Part shown: positions 53,561-62,846 of the stretch, one piece after another
How the letters are laid out: each line of letters starts with the position of its first letter
Position numbering within the stretch: the first letter of the stretch is position 1
From: Siderastrea siderea
Taxonomy: Eukaryota; Cnidaria; Anthozoa; Scleractinia; Rhizangiidae
Assembly: GCA_964030785.1 (NCBI GenBank)
Contig: OZ034970.1
Span: forward strand, 20,088,134-20,152,133
Reading direction: 5' to 3'
Length of the DNA stretch: 64,000 nt
Notes under the pieces: model-generated
Seen by the model: the letters and a program-made list of their open reading frames with translations, nothing else
Told to the model about the DNA's origin: nothing
Database searches by the model: none
Position numbers and translations under genes: made by a program

Positions 53561-54821
53561 ATGTTCAGAAGTCAACCATACCTCAAAACTTCTAAATACG
53601 TTCAACTTAATTTGGACACCCCACTCACTTTCCCTGTGAATAACAATTTTCAAAAAAAGACAAACTATAAATTTACCGTAACAGACCGGGACAATTTTTA
53701 TGACTGGTACAACGCTTATTTCCGTGTCGATTACAAGTTTGAAGCTAAAGCAAATGGAGCCAACATCGGTGCTGACACCGAATCAGCTCCGATCAATGGT
53801 TCTTTCTCATTGATTCAAAATTTGAAACTAAGTTCATCAGGAAAAATCCTGTACGAGGCAAACAATATTCACAAAGGTATTTTCATCAAAAATTTGCTTG
53901 ATTTTTCAGACGATTATTCGAGAAGCATGGCAAAAAACCAATTTTGGTATCTTGACACTGACGCAACCACAGCGACTGATAATAATGCGACAAACCTTGG
54001 AATGCGAGCAAGAGCGCTTCTATCACACCAAGGTGAGATGGTTAAAACGATTATTCCTTTGAACAGATACTCCTTCTTTGAAAATCTTTCCGACAGGCTA
54101 CTGCCACCGTTAAAACTTGAGTTTGAAATTAATCTGCAATTAGACGAAGAAATGATTTTCCAAAACGACGGAACAGCTCGAAGAATTGTTGTTTGTAAAT
54201 TTGAGTTGTGGGTCCCACTATTGCATTTCACTGGCAAAGGACAGACTCTGGCCAATGAAAATTTCTTGAAACCAACCCAATGGAAATACCTGAATGAAAA
54301 TTTGCATAACAGCACCCCCCGAAGGGATGCGAATGGTATGTGGTTGATTACACCTGGGATAACAGATCCCAAACATGTTTTCGTATTCATTCAGCAAACG
54401 CGGAAACAAAACGCTTATACACAAAACCCTTATATCTTTGACACATTTGATATCGATGGTGATGACTCAGCAAGATTGGACACTTGCCGCCTTAAGTACG
54501 GCACAAAATTTTACCCTGAGCTTGATTACGACCATGATTTTAAAATAAGAATTTTTAATGATTAGATCGATTTCAGATACAGAAAAAACGACTATAACAC
54601 CGGCGTTCAGTGGCAGCTTGCTAATTTTGAGAAGTTGTACCCAATTAGCTATTTTGACCTACGAAACACCGAGGAAAGTATGACAGGCGACTCGAAAAAG
54701 CTCGAATTCCATTAGACTAAATGAAGCCGCTAACGCTCAAGATTATGCGATCTTCGCCTTGGTTTTGAATGAAAAAGAATTCGTGCTGAAGCAAATTGGT
54801 AACGAGCTTGTCGCCGTTTAG
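53561..54821 (+). pseudogene. Major capsid protein (double jelly roll) with stop and frameshift
   Basis: N-terminal MFRSQPYLKTSKYVQLNLDTPL, then TDRDNFYDWYNAYFRVDYKF, SFSLIQNLKLSSSGKILYEAN, LSDRLLPPLKLEFEINLQ and VPLLHFTGKGQ. This matches the hexon-like MCP of Polintons/adintoviruses, which builds pseudo-hexagonal capsomers. A TAG at 54,563-54,565 interrupts the frame after FKIRIFND. In the same frame coding continues (IDFRYRKND) to about 54,710, where a one-base shift occurs before a conserved end, closing with TAG at 54,819. Two lesions make it non-functional. Confidence 0.85.
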
Positions 54822-54862
54822 GTAAATGAAAATTTAAAAAAATTCTGAATATAATATACACA

Positions 54863-55474
54863 ATGACTACAACTTATCATCCATTCAAAATCGCACTGAC
54901 TGATGGTCAGAAAAAGAAACTTTAAAAAGCTTACGCAACAAAGATGCCTGATAGTCTGAAAGTCAAACCAGACCAAATTGGGCGTGGTGACGAACTTCTT
55001 CTCACTGAAACTCAAATCAAGCGATTGAAAAAAAGATCGGCAGCAGGGAAAGGAATGGTAATAAAATTTAGCCAGACACAGCTTCAGAACACTGCGCAGC
55101 GTGGTGGAAATTTGTTTTCTGCTATGTTAGGTTTGGCAAAACCTTTGATAAAGCCAGCTCTTGGAGCATTAGCAAGTGCAGGTTTGAGTTTTGGCGCTGA
55201 AAAGGTGCTGAAAAAGATATTTGGTAATGGTTTTGGACCAAGAGGAATTGAGCTTTATAAACTTCTTCAGCAAATGACTCCTGCTCAGAAAAAGGCGGCA
55301 AAACAATATCTTGTTGGAAAAGGTTTGGTGAAAGGAGGCGGCGCACAATACGGCGGTTTCCTTGGTATGTTGGCGTCTATCGGAGTACCTTTGGCCCTTG
55401 ATTTGGTCAGAAAAATAATTGGAAAAGGTATGCAAACGCAACCACCACCACCACCACCACCACGAACAAGATGA
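54863..55474 (+). pseudogene. Membrane-active/core peptide precursor with early stop
   Basis: The ATG at 54,863 follows ATATACACA. A TAA at codon 21 (54,923-54,925) interrupts the frame, which is then open to 55,474. It encodes LLLTETQIKRLKKRSAAGKG, a Gly/Ala-rich amphipathic stretch (LFSAMLGLAKPLIKPALGALASAGLSFGAEKVLKKIF), a second hydrophobic Gly-rich segment and a poly-Pro tail. Comparable precursors in adintoviruses resemble adenovirus pX/pVI, which are cut by the protease and disrupt membranes. Assignment by position and composition only. Confidence 0.6.
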
Positions 55475-55483
55475 TCACCAGGA

Positions 55484-56007
55484 ATGCCAAAAGGTAAAGG
55501 GATGCAAATTCAACCTCCACCTTTTTATGGAACTTGGGAGGATTATTATCGTTTAAAAAAAAACTGAAATTTGAAGATAAACCTCTTTCCAACATTGACC
55601 TGAGAAAATGGTGCAACTTTTTACGAATACCCATCAAAGGCATTTTTAGCAGAAACGGAAAAAAACCCTTTTTTCATTCCCCATGCATTATAAACTTGGA
55701 TGATTTTGGAAGTTTGGGAACTCACTGGGTATGTTGTTGGCCAAAAGGAAAAGGTCTTTACGAGTATTTCGATTCATTTGGGCTTCCACCACCTTTGGAA
55801 TGGGAAAAAGAAATGTCAATGCATGGGATGACACATTTTTTCAGAAATGGCAACCAAATTCAATGGGAACAAAGTGTGAGATGTGGTTATTACTGCCTTC
55901 TCTTTTTAAACGAAAGAAATAAAGGAACAAGTTTTACCGATATTTTGAAAATATTCTCCAACGATTTACTTCAAAATGAGGAAATTGTGAAAAATTATTT
56001 TTCATAA
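55484..56007 (+). CDS. Adenain-like maturation protease, N-terminus frame-shifted
   Basis: Cysteine protease (C5/C48-type) that processes capsid proteins. The open part from about 55,534 shows the catalytic His in GTHWVCCWP (residue 64), Asp in EYFDSFG (80), and a Gln (110 or 113) before the nucleophile Cys in VRCGYYCLLFL (117). The ATG at 55,484 opens a short frame (MPKGKGMQIQ...YYRLKK) that meets the protease frame at an A9 run (55,555-55,563) with a one-base mismatch. The true start is therefore probably 55,484, with a slip; otherwise translation begins at a non-ATG codon. The catalytic set is intact. Confidence 0.8.
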
Positions 56008-56016
56008 CTATATAAA

Positions 56017-56175
56017 ATGAAAAAAGTGTACTGTGTGAAAGAAGAAAGGCACACACCAAATGTACCTGGGAGTGAAAAAGTTGTTACAACAGAAAAAAGA
56101 AATAGAAGAGTCTTGTTAGTAAAATGCGCAAGTTGTGGAAAAATGAAATCTGCTGGTTTCTTGCCGGGAAACTGA
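56017..56175 (+). CDS. Small zinc-ribbon-like protein (52 aa)
   Basis: MKKVYCVKEERHTPN, then a basic NRRVLLVKCASCGKMKS and FLPGN at the end. It resembles the short zinc-ribbon (DUF5679-like) proteins common in large and Polinton-like viruses, but the first Cys pair is reduced to a single Cys. TATATAAAATG precedes it: the motif runs directly into the start codon. It overlaps the region upstream of the PLA2 gene. Confidence 0.5.
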   Translation: MKKVYCVKEERHTPNVPGSEKVVTTEKRNRRVLLVKCASCGKMKSAGFLPGN

Positions 56176-56222
56176 GTGAGCCCTCCCTTGCGGAGGGCAG
56201 TGGAATATTCGGTGACGTTGCT

Positions 56223-57107
56223 ATGGCAGTTGGTGATCTTGCAATTACAAAAGGAATCCCATATCTTGCGAAAAAAAGTGTTGAAGCTGGAAGATATTAC
56301 GCTTCTGAAGCAATGAGAGACCCTAAATTGCAAAAGAAAGCAATAAATTACACTCTTGACAAAGCCCGCCCAGTTATTCAAAAAGTTGGAAGTGAAATGT
56401 TTGATCAACTTTCAACTAAAGTTCGACCAAACCAACGTTACAAAACTGACAGACCTGATTTGGATGGAGCTGGGTTTGATATACATGCAGCAATTGGAAA
56501 ATTTCCGAAACCAAAAAAAGGTTGGACATTGCCGGGACATAATTTCACAGGGCCATACAATCCTCTTGAAAAGCAGGTTAAATTCAATCCAGAAACGGGT
56601 GAAATTCTTGAAATATATCAACAACCCACAGGTGCTACAGATGCGATTGCTATGCAACATGATGTTGATTATGATGTTTGTTCCAACCGTGAAAAAAAAT
56701 ATGGTGAAAATCTCAAAAAATGTAAAAACAAAGCGGATAAAAAAATAGTGAAGTCTCTTGACGCAGTTCCTTACAAACAAAGGCAGTGGGGTCATGCGGC
56801 TGCAAGAAATGCAATCAATGCTAAACAAAAGTTTGGGTTGGGTTTGAAACAGCAAAAAGGAACTGGTGCTTTGGATAAACCATTGGAAGTAGCGAAATTT
56901 GCTGAAACTTTGACAAAAAAAATGATTCCTTCCACAAAACATGTATTTGATCGGTATTGGTCAGGTGATATTGCGAAAAATGCTTTCACAGGACCAACTG
57001 GTATCACAAGCAAGAAATTTTGGACTCATCCGAAAAAGGGTACTGTCATGCATTTGGTAAAAAATCCAAAAACAGGCAAATATGAAAATGTTTATGAAGA
57101 ACCTTGA
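56223..57107 (+). CDS. Phospholipase A2-domain virion protein
   Basis: The start is taken as the ATG at 56,223 (the frame is open further, to an ATG at 56,124, inside the zinc-ribbon gene). The N-terminal half is helical (ITKGIPYLAKKSVEAGRYYASEAM). The PLA2 fold follows, with the calcium-loop-like GPYNPL and the catalytic His-Asp in TDAIAMQHDVDYDVC, as in parvovirus VP1u-type enzymes that breach the endosome. The C-terminus has YWSGDIAKNAFTGPTGITSKKFW. No lesions. It overlaps the converging next gene by 16 bp. Confidence 0.75.
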   Translation: MAVGDLAITKGIPYLAKKSVEAGRYYASEAMRDPKLQKKAINYTLDKARPVIQKVGSEMFDQLSTKVRPNQRYKTDRPDLDGAGFDIHAAIGKFPKPKKGWTLPGHNFTGPYNPLEKQVKFNPETGEILEIYQQPTGATDAIAMQHDVDYDVCSNREKKYGENLKKCKNKADKKIVKSLDAVPYKQRQWGHAAARNAINAKQKFGLGLKQQKGTGALDKPLEVAKFAETLTKKMIPSTKHVFDRYWSGDIAKNAFTGPTGITSKKFWTHPKKGTVMHLVKNPKTGKYENVYEEP

Positions 57108-57652
57108 TTGGCTTTCAACCACCATTTATCAAACTCCTGTTTTGCGATCCAACTTCTTTCTAAGTCTTTAGGAAGGTGATGAGAAATAGATTTCATAATT
57201 TCTTTTTTGTTGGGCCAGCATTCAGAAGGTACCTTTTCAAAATAGTTGTACAGAAAACAGGAATAGTTCACTGACTTGCAGGACATCTTCTGAAATTGAG
57301 CAATAACGTTATCAAGAAAATATACCTCGCTGGAAGTAAACATTTCGTTAATTTTCCATTTCCGCAAAACACTTTTTAAATAATCATTTTTCTTTGGAAG
57401 AGCAGTGAAACTTGTTCTCCAATTTTCTTCTTCTTCTTCAAAATATTCGTAATCATCACATTCAATTACTCTACCACATTTTTGGCATGCATGACAGAAC
57501 TCATTCACTACATAAATTAATTGCTCATCGCATGAAGGACAACGATCAATCTTTTTTGTTAATGGGTATGAATTTAATTTTTTTTGCAATGTTTCTTGAA
57601 TTTTTTTCGCCGAAATTTTCTCACCTTGCAACAAACCAAATGGGTCGTCCAT
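57092..57652 (-). CDS. Zinc-ribbon late transcription factor-like protein (186 aa)
   Basis: N-terminal zinc ribbon: Cys38-x2-Cys41 (CPSC) and Cys56-x2-Cys59 (CQKCG), then an acidic stretch (EYFEEEEENW). A helical C-terminal half follows (FLDNVIAQFQKMSCKSVNYSCFLYNYFEKV) that resembles the VLTF3-like factors of nucleocytoplasmic viruses and Polintons. A role in late viral transcription is plausible. Its promoter region is shared with the integrase (22 bp, containing the near-palindrome TGTATAGTATACA). Frame intact. Confidence 0.5.
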   Translation of the reverse strand: MDDPFGLLQGEKISAKKIQETLQKKLNSYPLTKKIDRCPSCDEQLIYVVNEFCHACQKCGRVIECDDYEYFEEEEENWRTSFTALPKKNDYLKSVLRKWKINEMFTSSEVYFLDNVIAQFQKMSCKSVNYSCFLYNYFEKVPSECWPNKKEIMKSISHHLPKDLERSWIAKQEFDKWWLKANQGSS

Positions 57653-57674
57653 TTTTTATTTTGTATAGTATACA

Positions 57675-58679
57675 ATGAGCTCCCGTATTTTCAATAAATT
57701 GTCAAAAATTTATTACAGCCCGCAAGGGTATTGGAAAGGGTTTGCAGCAATTAAGAAATTAGCCCAGGCAGCGAAAGTTTCGGAAGATGTGGCTCAAAAC
57801 TGGTTGATGAAGCAAGCTCTTTGGCAGGTTTATTTACCAGCCCCACGGTACATTCCAAGACCGAAATTTGATGTTCCTGTTCCAAACAAAGTTCACCAAG
57901 CCGATCTTCTGTATCTCCCACACGATCGCCCACCACGCTCCCGTAAAACTTTTAAATATGCTCTCACAGTGGTTGATGTGGCCTCTCGATACAAAGAAGC
58001 CGAGCCGTTGACCACAAAAGAGGCTAAAGAAGTTGCAACTGCTCTGGAACGGATTTATAGTCGTGGTCCTTTGAAGTGGCCGAAACTGCTTCAGGTCGAT
58101 CCTGGTCGTGAGTTTATGGGCGCTGTGAATCAACTGCTTTCAAAACATAATGTCGAGGTTAGACGTGGTCGTGTGGATATTCACCGTGATCAAGCAATTG
58201 TTGAAAGATTCAACCGCACCCTTGCTGAATGGCTGTTTGGCCACCAATATGGAGTTGAACTGCGCCTCCCTGAGGGTCAGCGGTCTACTGCGTGGGTGAA
58301 AAGCCTTCCTCAAGTTGTTGCCGCTCTGAATAACGAGGTAACAAGCCTTATCGGCAAGAAACCCGCCGTTGCCATTAAAGAAAAATATGTTTCTGCAAAG
58401 CCATCGACACCTTATTCAAGGCCTGTTGGGCAAAGGGAAAAAAAGCTCCCCTCTCTCGTTAATGTGTGCTATCTCTACCAACCTGGCGAGCTTGAAGGTG
58501 GTGTAAAAAGAGCTACAGATCCAATCTGGTCTTTGAAAGTTTACAGCATTGAAAGATCTTTTACCAAACCAAATCAACCCATTCTCTACTATTTGTTCGA
58601 CGGTCCCAAGCGCGGCTTCGTGCGTGAAGAACTGCTGGTTGTCCCTCCAAACACACAATTACCCCCCAAGCAACTTTAA
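57675..58679 (+). CDS. Retrovirus-type integrase (334 aa), intact
   Basis: Joins linear viral DNA to the host genome and creates the target duplication. DDE triad: Asp77 (HQADLLYLP), Asp142 (LLQVDPGREFMG) and Glu177 (DQAIVERFNRTL), with the 35-residue D-E spacing expected. The N-terminal region is helical; the C-terminal part (KVYSIERSFTKPNQPILYYLFDG) forms a small beta domain. GTATACA precedes ATGAGC by 0-1 bases. It converges with PolB, 21-bp overlap. Open throughout. Confidence 0.9.
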   Translation: MSSRIFNKLSKIYYSPQGYWKGFAAIKKLAQAAKVSEDVAQNWLMKQALWQVYLPAPRYIPRPKFDVPVPNKVHQADLLYLPHDRPPRSRKTFKYALTVVDVASRYKEAEPLTTKEAKEVATALERIYSRGPLKWPKLLQVDPGREFMGAVNQLLSKHNVEVRRGRVDIHRDQAIVERFNRTLAEWLFGHQYGVELRLPEGQRSTAWVKSLPQVVAALNNEVTSLIGKKPAVAIKEKYVSAKPSTPYSRPVGQREKKLPSLVNVCYLYQPGELEGGVKRATDPIWSLKVYSIERSFTKPNQPILYYLFDGPKRGFVREELLVVPPNTQLPPKQL

Positions 58680-61600
58680 AATTTCGGCATCTAACTCAAT
58701 AAGTTCATCATATGTTAATGTTGGCATTTCTTTGTACCCATAAGCTTTTGTATGAATACCATCGTCACCTATCCATCGTTTTGAATCAAATGGTGAGAGC
58801 GAAATTTTGTTAAGATGCATTCCGTATATCTCATGCCCCTCGCTTCGAATAATGTTCATTCCATGCCTTTTCTGCTCCTTATCAAAAAGAGTTTCCTTTT
58901 AATGTTCATGCATAATTTTTTTATCCACAACACTCTTTTTTACACCCTTTGCCTTTTTTATATTTTTTTCGTCAGCTTTCAAGATAGAATACATTTTTGG
59001 TCTAAGACAAACACACTCAACAATTGGTGTTCCATTGCATTCATCTTTCATTTTGCCCAAGACCTTTTTGTTTATATTTGAGTAAAGTTTATGTTCTTTC
59101 GGGTAGTCACTCGTATCATAAAGATCTTTGTTTTTTTCGATGTCTTTGTATACGTCATCCGTTTCAATTTCAACAAGAAGGCTGTCGGTATCTGTGTATA
59201 AAAGCTCGCACTTTAGCCCGTATTGTTTTTTTTGTTCGTTGTAGAAAAAGTCGTACATCAATATCTTACTGTTGTCAAGGATGGTCATCCCAGTGTAGAC
59301 CGGCTTGTTGAGCAGCAGCCGGCTTTTGCGCATGTCGATTCCGAACAGGTCGTTTGAAAACATAACGTGCCTTGAGTACAAAGGACTGGCAACCAATTTC
59401 CTTATTTTGTCTGTCTCATTGCTTCTCACTATTTTTATGTCAACACGGTTACGCAGGTTTTCCATGGTTTTACCGAAAACTGAGTTATTCATGAGCTTGT
59501 AAAAGTCCTTTTCAAAGTCGCTCTTTGCGTTTTTCCCGAATTCTGTATTCATCTGGATGTACGGCTCCATCCAGCATTCTTGTTCGAACTCCAACACCCT
59601 GTGTACGCGCTTCAGTTTCATTCCCTGCTTCAGATAAAACTGCAAGTTTCTGTAATGCACGACATATATAGTTGCTTTTGTCCTCAAGTGTCAGCAGCAG
59701 CTTCTCACTGTCCGGCGGTTTCAAATCAAGCTCTTTCATCAATTTCTTTTGGTAGTCAGACGTACATTCTTTTTTTACAATCTTTTTTTTCAGGAGCAAG
59801 TGGATAGCTGTTGTGTTGCTCATGCAGTTCTGCTGGATATTCAAGATCAACCTCAAGAATCCATCCATTCTTTGCGTTTCCTTTTTTCTTCATTATTTCT
59901 TCCTCAGTTGGCATTTCACGTTTCCATTTAAAATCTCTTTTCGGGAGTGGCTTGCTCATTGCCCATCCGTAAAGGTTGTTCGCGTCGAGATACACGATGT
60001 ATTTGTTCGGTTTTCTGGGGTCATAGTCTGGTACAAGAGGGTTGTTTGCGTTTGCGTATCTCTAGCTTACCATGGATATTCCACCACGCATTCCCCTTTC
60101 CACGAAAAGATGCATTTCAAGTTCTGTGAATAACTCAAGCTCGACCCCGTCTTTTTCAAGAGCGCGTCCCAGGAGAGTCCTGGCGAAGTGTAATAATGAG
60201 CTGGATCTAACCCGTACTGCTCTTGGCATAGGTTTCAGAAGTTCTCAAAAACATCCGCCAGCAGGGCGACATCCGTTTTCACGTAAAGATCGTGATAATC
60301 GCCCATCGTTTTACATTCAAAAGTTTCCCAGACAGTCTTCGCGTGCACATACTCTTCGTCTGTTATGTGCTCGTCGTTCAGCTTGCTGTAAAACTTCTCT
60401 TTGTCCGGAAGCTTTGTCTCGCTAAATCTCTCCCATGAATCCATGTACTCATAAGGATATATCCCTTTTTTGTAAAGCAGGTCGCTGCCTTTTGAAATGG
60501 TTGATGTTATTTTCAATGACTCCTTTGGTGTTGCGTTTACAAGTGAATCAAGACTTGCTTGCAAAAAGTTCAAGCTGTCTATAAAACAGATATTACCGAC
60601 TGAAAATGTAATGTATTTCTCCATGTTGTTGGCAATGCATTTTACCTCTTTCTGCAGCTGTAAAATCGCTTGCATTAAATGGTGTGCATCGTAGCCCCTC
60701 AGGTTGTGGAACACGACTGGTATTTGGTACGTCTTGGGGTTTATACGCAGTTTCAGATTACATTCGTTATGCGCCGCTCCACGGTACCTTCCAGTAATAT
60801 GGCAATGGTCTTTTACTGCGTCTCTGAAGTTTTTCTGAAGTAAAGTTTTTCTACAGAAAGAACAATTTTTCTGTAATTTTGCTTTCAATTGGTCTTCTTT
60901 TTCAGTTAATTCTTTTAGACATAAAAGCTTCCATTGTTCCTCTTTCTGCGCTGTGTAAAAACATTTTTTGTGCCATTGACCCTTATAACTACATCTTCCA
61001 CTGCCTTCACCGCCTTCTATGCTCCAAACCGGTAAAGAGTCTAAGAATTCATCTTTTATCAAACTTTTGTTACAAATATGACAATCAGTTGCATTTTTAA
61101 ATTTTACCCAGTCTTCTGGCTCCATCACAATTGGCTTTTTTTCTGATAAACATTCTCTTATTTTCACCTCTTCCTGAAGAATGCCTCTTAAAAACGTTCC
61201 AACCGCATTTTCACCCCTGTAAACCTTTGACCCTGAAACTTCACCGTCGCTTCTCACAACCATGTAAGAATACCCGCATGCCTCATGCCATTCGGTCTTC
61301 TCTGTGTAGCTTTTTTTCTTGCTCTCTGAACAAATCTCACAGCCAAGAATCTTTCTAATCAAAGCCCCAATGTCAGCATATATAACGTATAGAACCTTCA
61401 TCTTTTTATGATGATTTCGGAAAGAAAGGGTGTTTTTCCCGTCTTCCGGCATCTCGATCCTTGTCGGCCTGCCATTCACACCATTGCAATATTTTTTGTG
61501 GTTCTCAAGCAAGTCTGCTCTTGAAAAACCTGTCAGACACATCATGCAGTAGTGTTTTGCGTTTCTATTTTTTGTCTGATCGAAGAGCAAAGCGCTCACC

Positions 61601-62522
61601 CGTTTTACATAACAATAGTGTTGTATAATCCCCGACTCAATTAACATCAGGTTTATCCGCGGCACGCTTTTTTCTTTTTCACTTATCCTATGCGGAATCA
61701 CACAATTGTTTTCATTTTCCCAGCCAAATACGTTAATTGCGAGGTTTTTGTTTTGAGCTTCAAGCTTGTCTATCTGTTTTACCGGTGTTGGGAAATCGAT
61801 TCCTTCATAGTTAATGCCATCTTTAACAGGATATTTACTTGGTCTTTGTGGGTCCTTCCCATCTTTTGGAGGGAATAAAGCAGCTCTGAGCGACCACTTC
61901 AAACATTCGTTGTCTCTGTTTTTCACGTTAATTATTGCCTTCTTTTTTGCTAGATTGGCTGGAAGAGGTAAATAGGTTCCTCCGCGCAGAGTGGCTGATA
62001 GCGTGCAACATTCACGTAGGCAACCATTATTCTTTCAAGAACCCATCCTGAGCCCCGCTCTGACCAAGACTCTATTTCACCTTTTATTCTTTCAACAAAT
62101 CTGTCGAATTCTGTTTTTATCTGGTCCTCGTCATTTTTGTTGAAAACGTGCGGTTTATTTTCTCGAAAATAATGTTCCATGTACTGTGTTCCACCGTCTC
62201 TCTCTATTGAAAACTCTACTTGTAAACCAAAACTTACTTTTACGCTTTTTAATTTTTGGATTTCGTTTTCAACCAAATCAGTAAACTTTTCTTTCGTTTC
62301 CCTTGCAAACACAAAAAGATCTTTATTGTTTGGATTTTCTTCAGAAACAGTCATTCTCCAAACACGAAGCCAGTCCTGGAAATTATTTTGGGAAATTATA
62401 AACCTGTCATATGGCACAACATAATTTGGTTTTAACGTTTTTTGCAAGTTTATGTTTTTCTTCTCCGGTACTGAACCGTAAAACATTTGCAGAACATCGG
62501 ACGAATATCTTGCGGCCGCCAT
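58659..62522 (-). pseudogene. Protein-primed family B DNA polymerase, heavily mutated
   Basis: Replicates the viral genome. The ATG at 62,522 lies in the TIR (MAAARYSSDVLQ). Blocks in order: N-terminal FIISQNNFQDWLRVWRM, YADIGAL (exonuclease I, normally D-x-E, Glu replaced by Gly), a zinc/HNH-like segment with DHCHITGRYRGAAHNECN, NLRGYDAHHLMQA, motif A YLDANNLYGWAM, motif [16 protein letters not shown] and motif [12 protein letters not shown]. Lesions: 2-bp insertion near 61,988, TGA 60,235-60,237, shift near 60,145, TAG 60,062-60,064, shift at T8 59,783-59,790, AT-repeat shift near 59,665, TAA 58,899-58,901. Catalytic motifs survive in pieces. Confidence 0.9.
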
Positions 62523-62841
62523 TTTGGTGTATATACTTGTGATTATATTTGTTCAATAGGAAAAAATTCTGGCGCACTTTTGTATATAATCAGTGCAGAC
62601 ATTTCTTAAATATAAAATATTTTCTGTTACACATCCTCTTCACTGGACCCGCGCAGTCACGCGCTTCGTTTTTATTCTGTTTGCTTTATTTTACACTCGC
62701 ACACATGTTAAATGAGGTGTTCTGGCGCTTAAATTTTATTAAGCGGTTTTTCCCGAAACGAGGTGAGCATGGGAGCCTCGTTTCGGGAAAAAAACCGCTA
62801 AATAATATTGCTGTGGCAGAACCCTCATTTTTCATGTGTGT
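62487..62841 (-). repeat. Right terminal inverted repeat with 73-bp insertion
   Basis: Complement of 45,945-46,226, extended by 73 bp at about 62,741-62,813. The insertion explains the exact length difference (355 versus 282). It contains the PolB start codon and a TATATAC motif. Confidence 0.95.
62741..62813. mobile_element. 73-bp foldback insertion in right TIR
   Basis: A hairpin with about 21-bp arms (GCGGTTTTTCCCGAAACGAGG and its complement CCTCGTTTCGGG...CCGC) and a short loop TGAGCATGGGAG. Absent from the left TIR, so it arrived after the virus or was lost from the other end. It may be a miniature foldback transposon. Confidence 0.75.
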
Positions 62842-62846
62842 GTCAT
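62842..62846. other. Target-site duplication, right (GTCAT)
   Basis: GTCAT immediately follows the right TIR and equals 45,940-45,944. Five bases; Polintons usually give six. Confidence 0.85.

Larger units (their letters stand above)
45945..62841. mobile_element. Polinton/Maverick (adintovirus-like) endogenous virus, 16.9 kb
   Basis: Bounded by 282-bp TIRs and 5-bp target repeats. Gene content defines the class: protein-primed PolB, retrovirus-type integrase, A32/FtsK-like ATPase, adenain-like protease, major and minor jelly-roll capsid proteins, plus a PLA2 protein and a collagen-like fibre. Late-type genes lie in two divergent blocks, (-) 51,337 to 47,187 and (+) 51,372 to 57,107; integrase and PolB converge at 58,659-58,679. 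The TIRs differ at about 4-5 of 282 positions, apart from a 73-bp insertion in the right one, so integration is fairly recent. Nonsense and frameshift lesions in most key genes show the copy is defective. Confidence 0.95.

Noticed and set aside
58659..62522. Alternative genetic code or stop readthrough explaining PolB stops
   Set aside because: All three stop codons appear as lesions and frameshifts accompany them, which fits pseudogene decay.
45945..62841. Independent bacteriophage or contaminating contig
   Set aside because: The element is flanked by halves of one animal gene and a target duplication, so it is integrated in the host chromosome.
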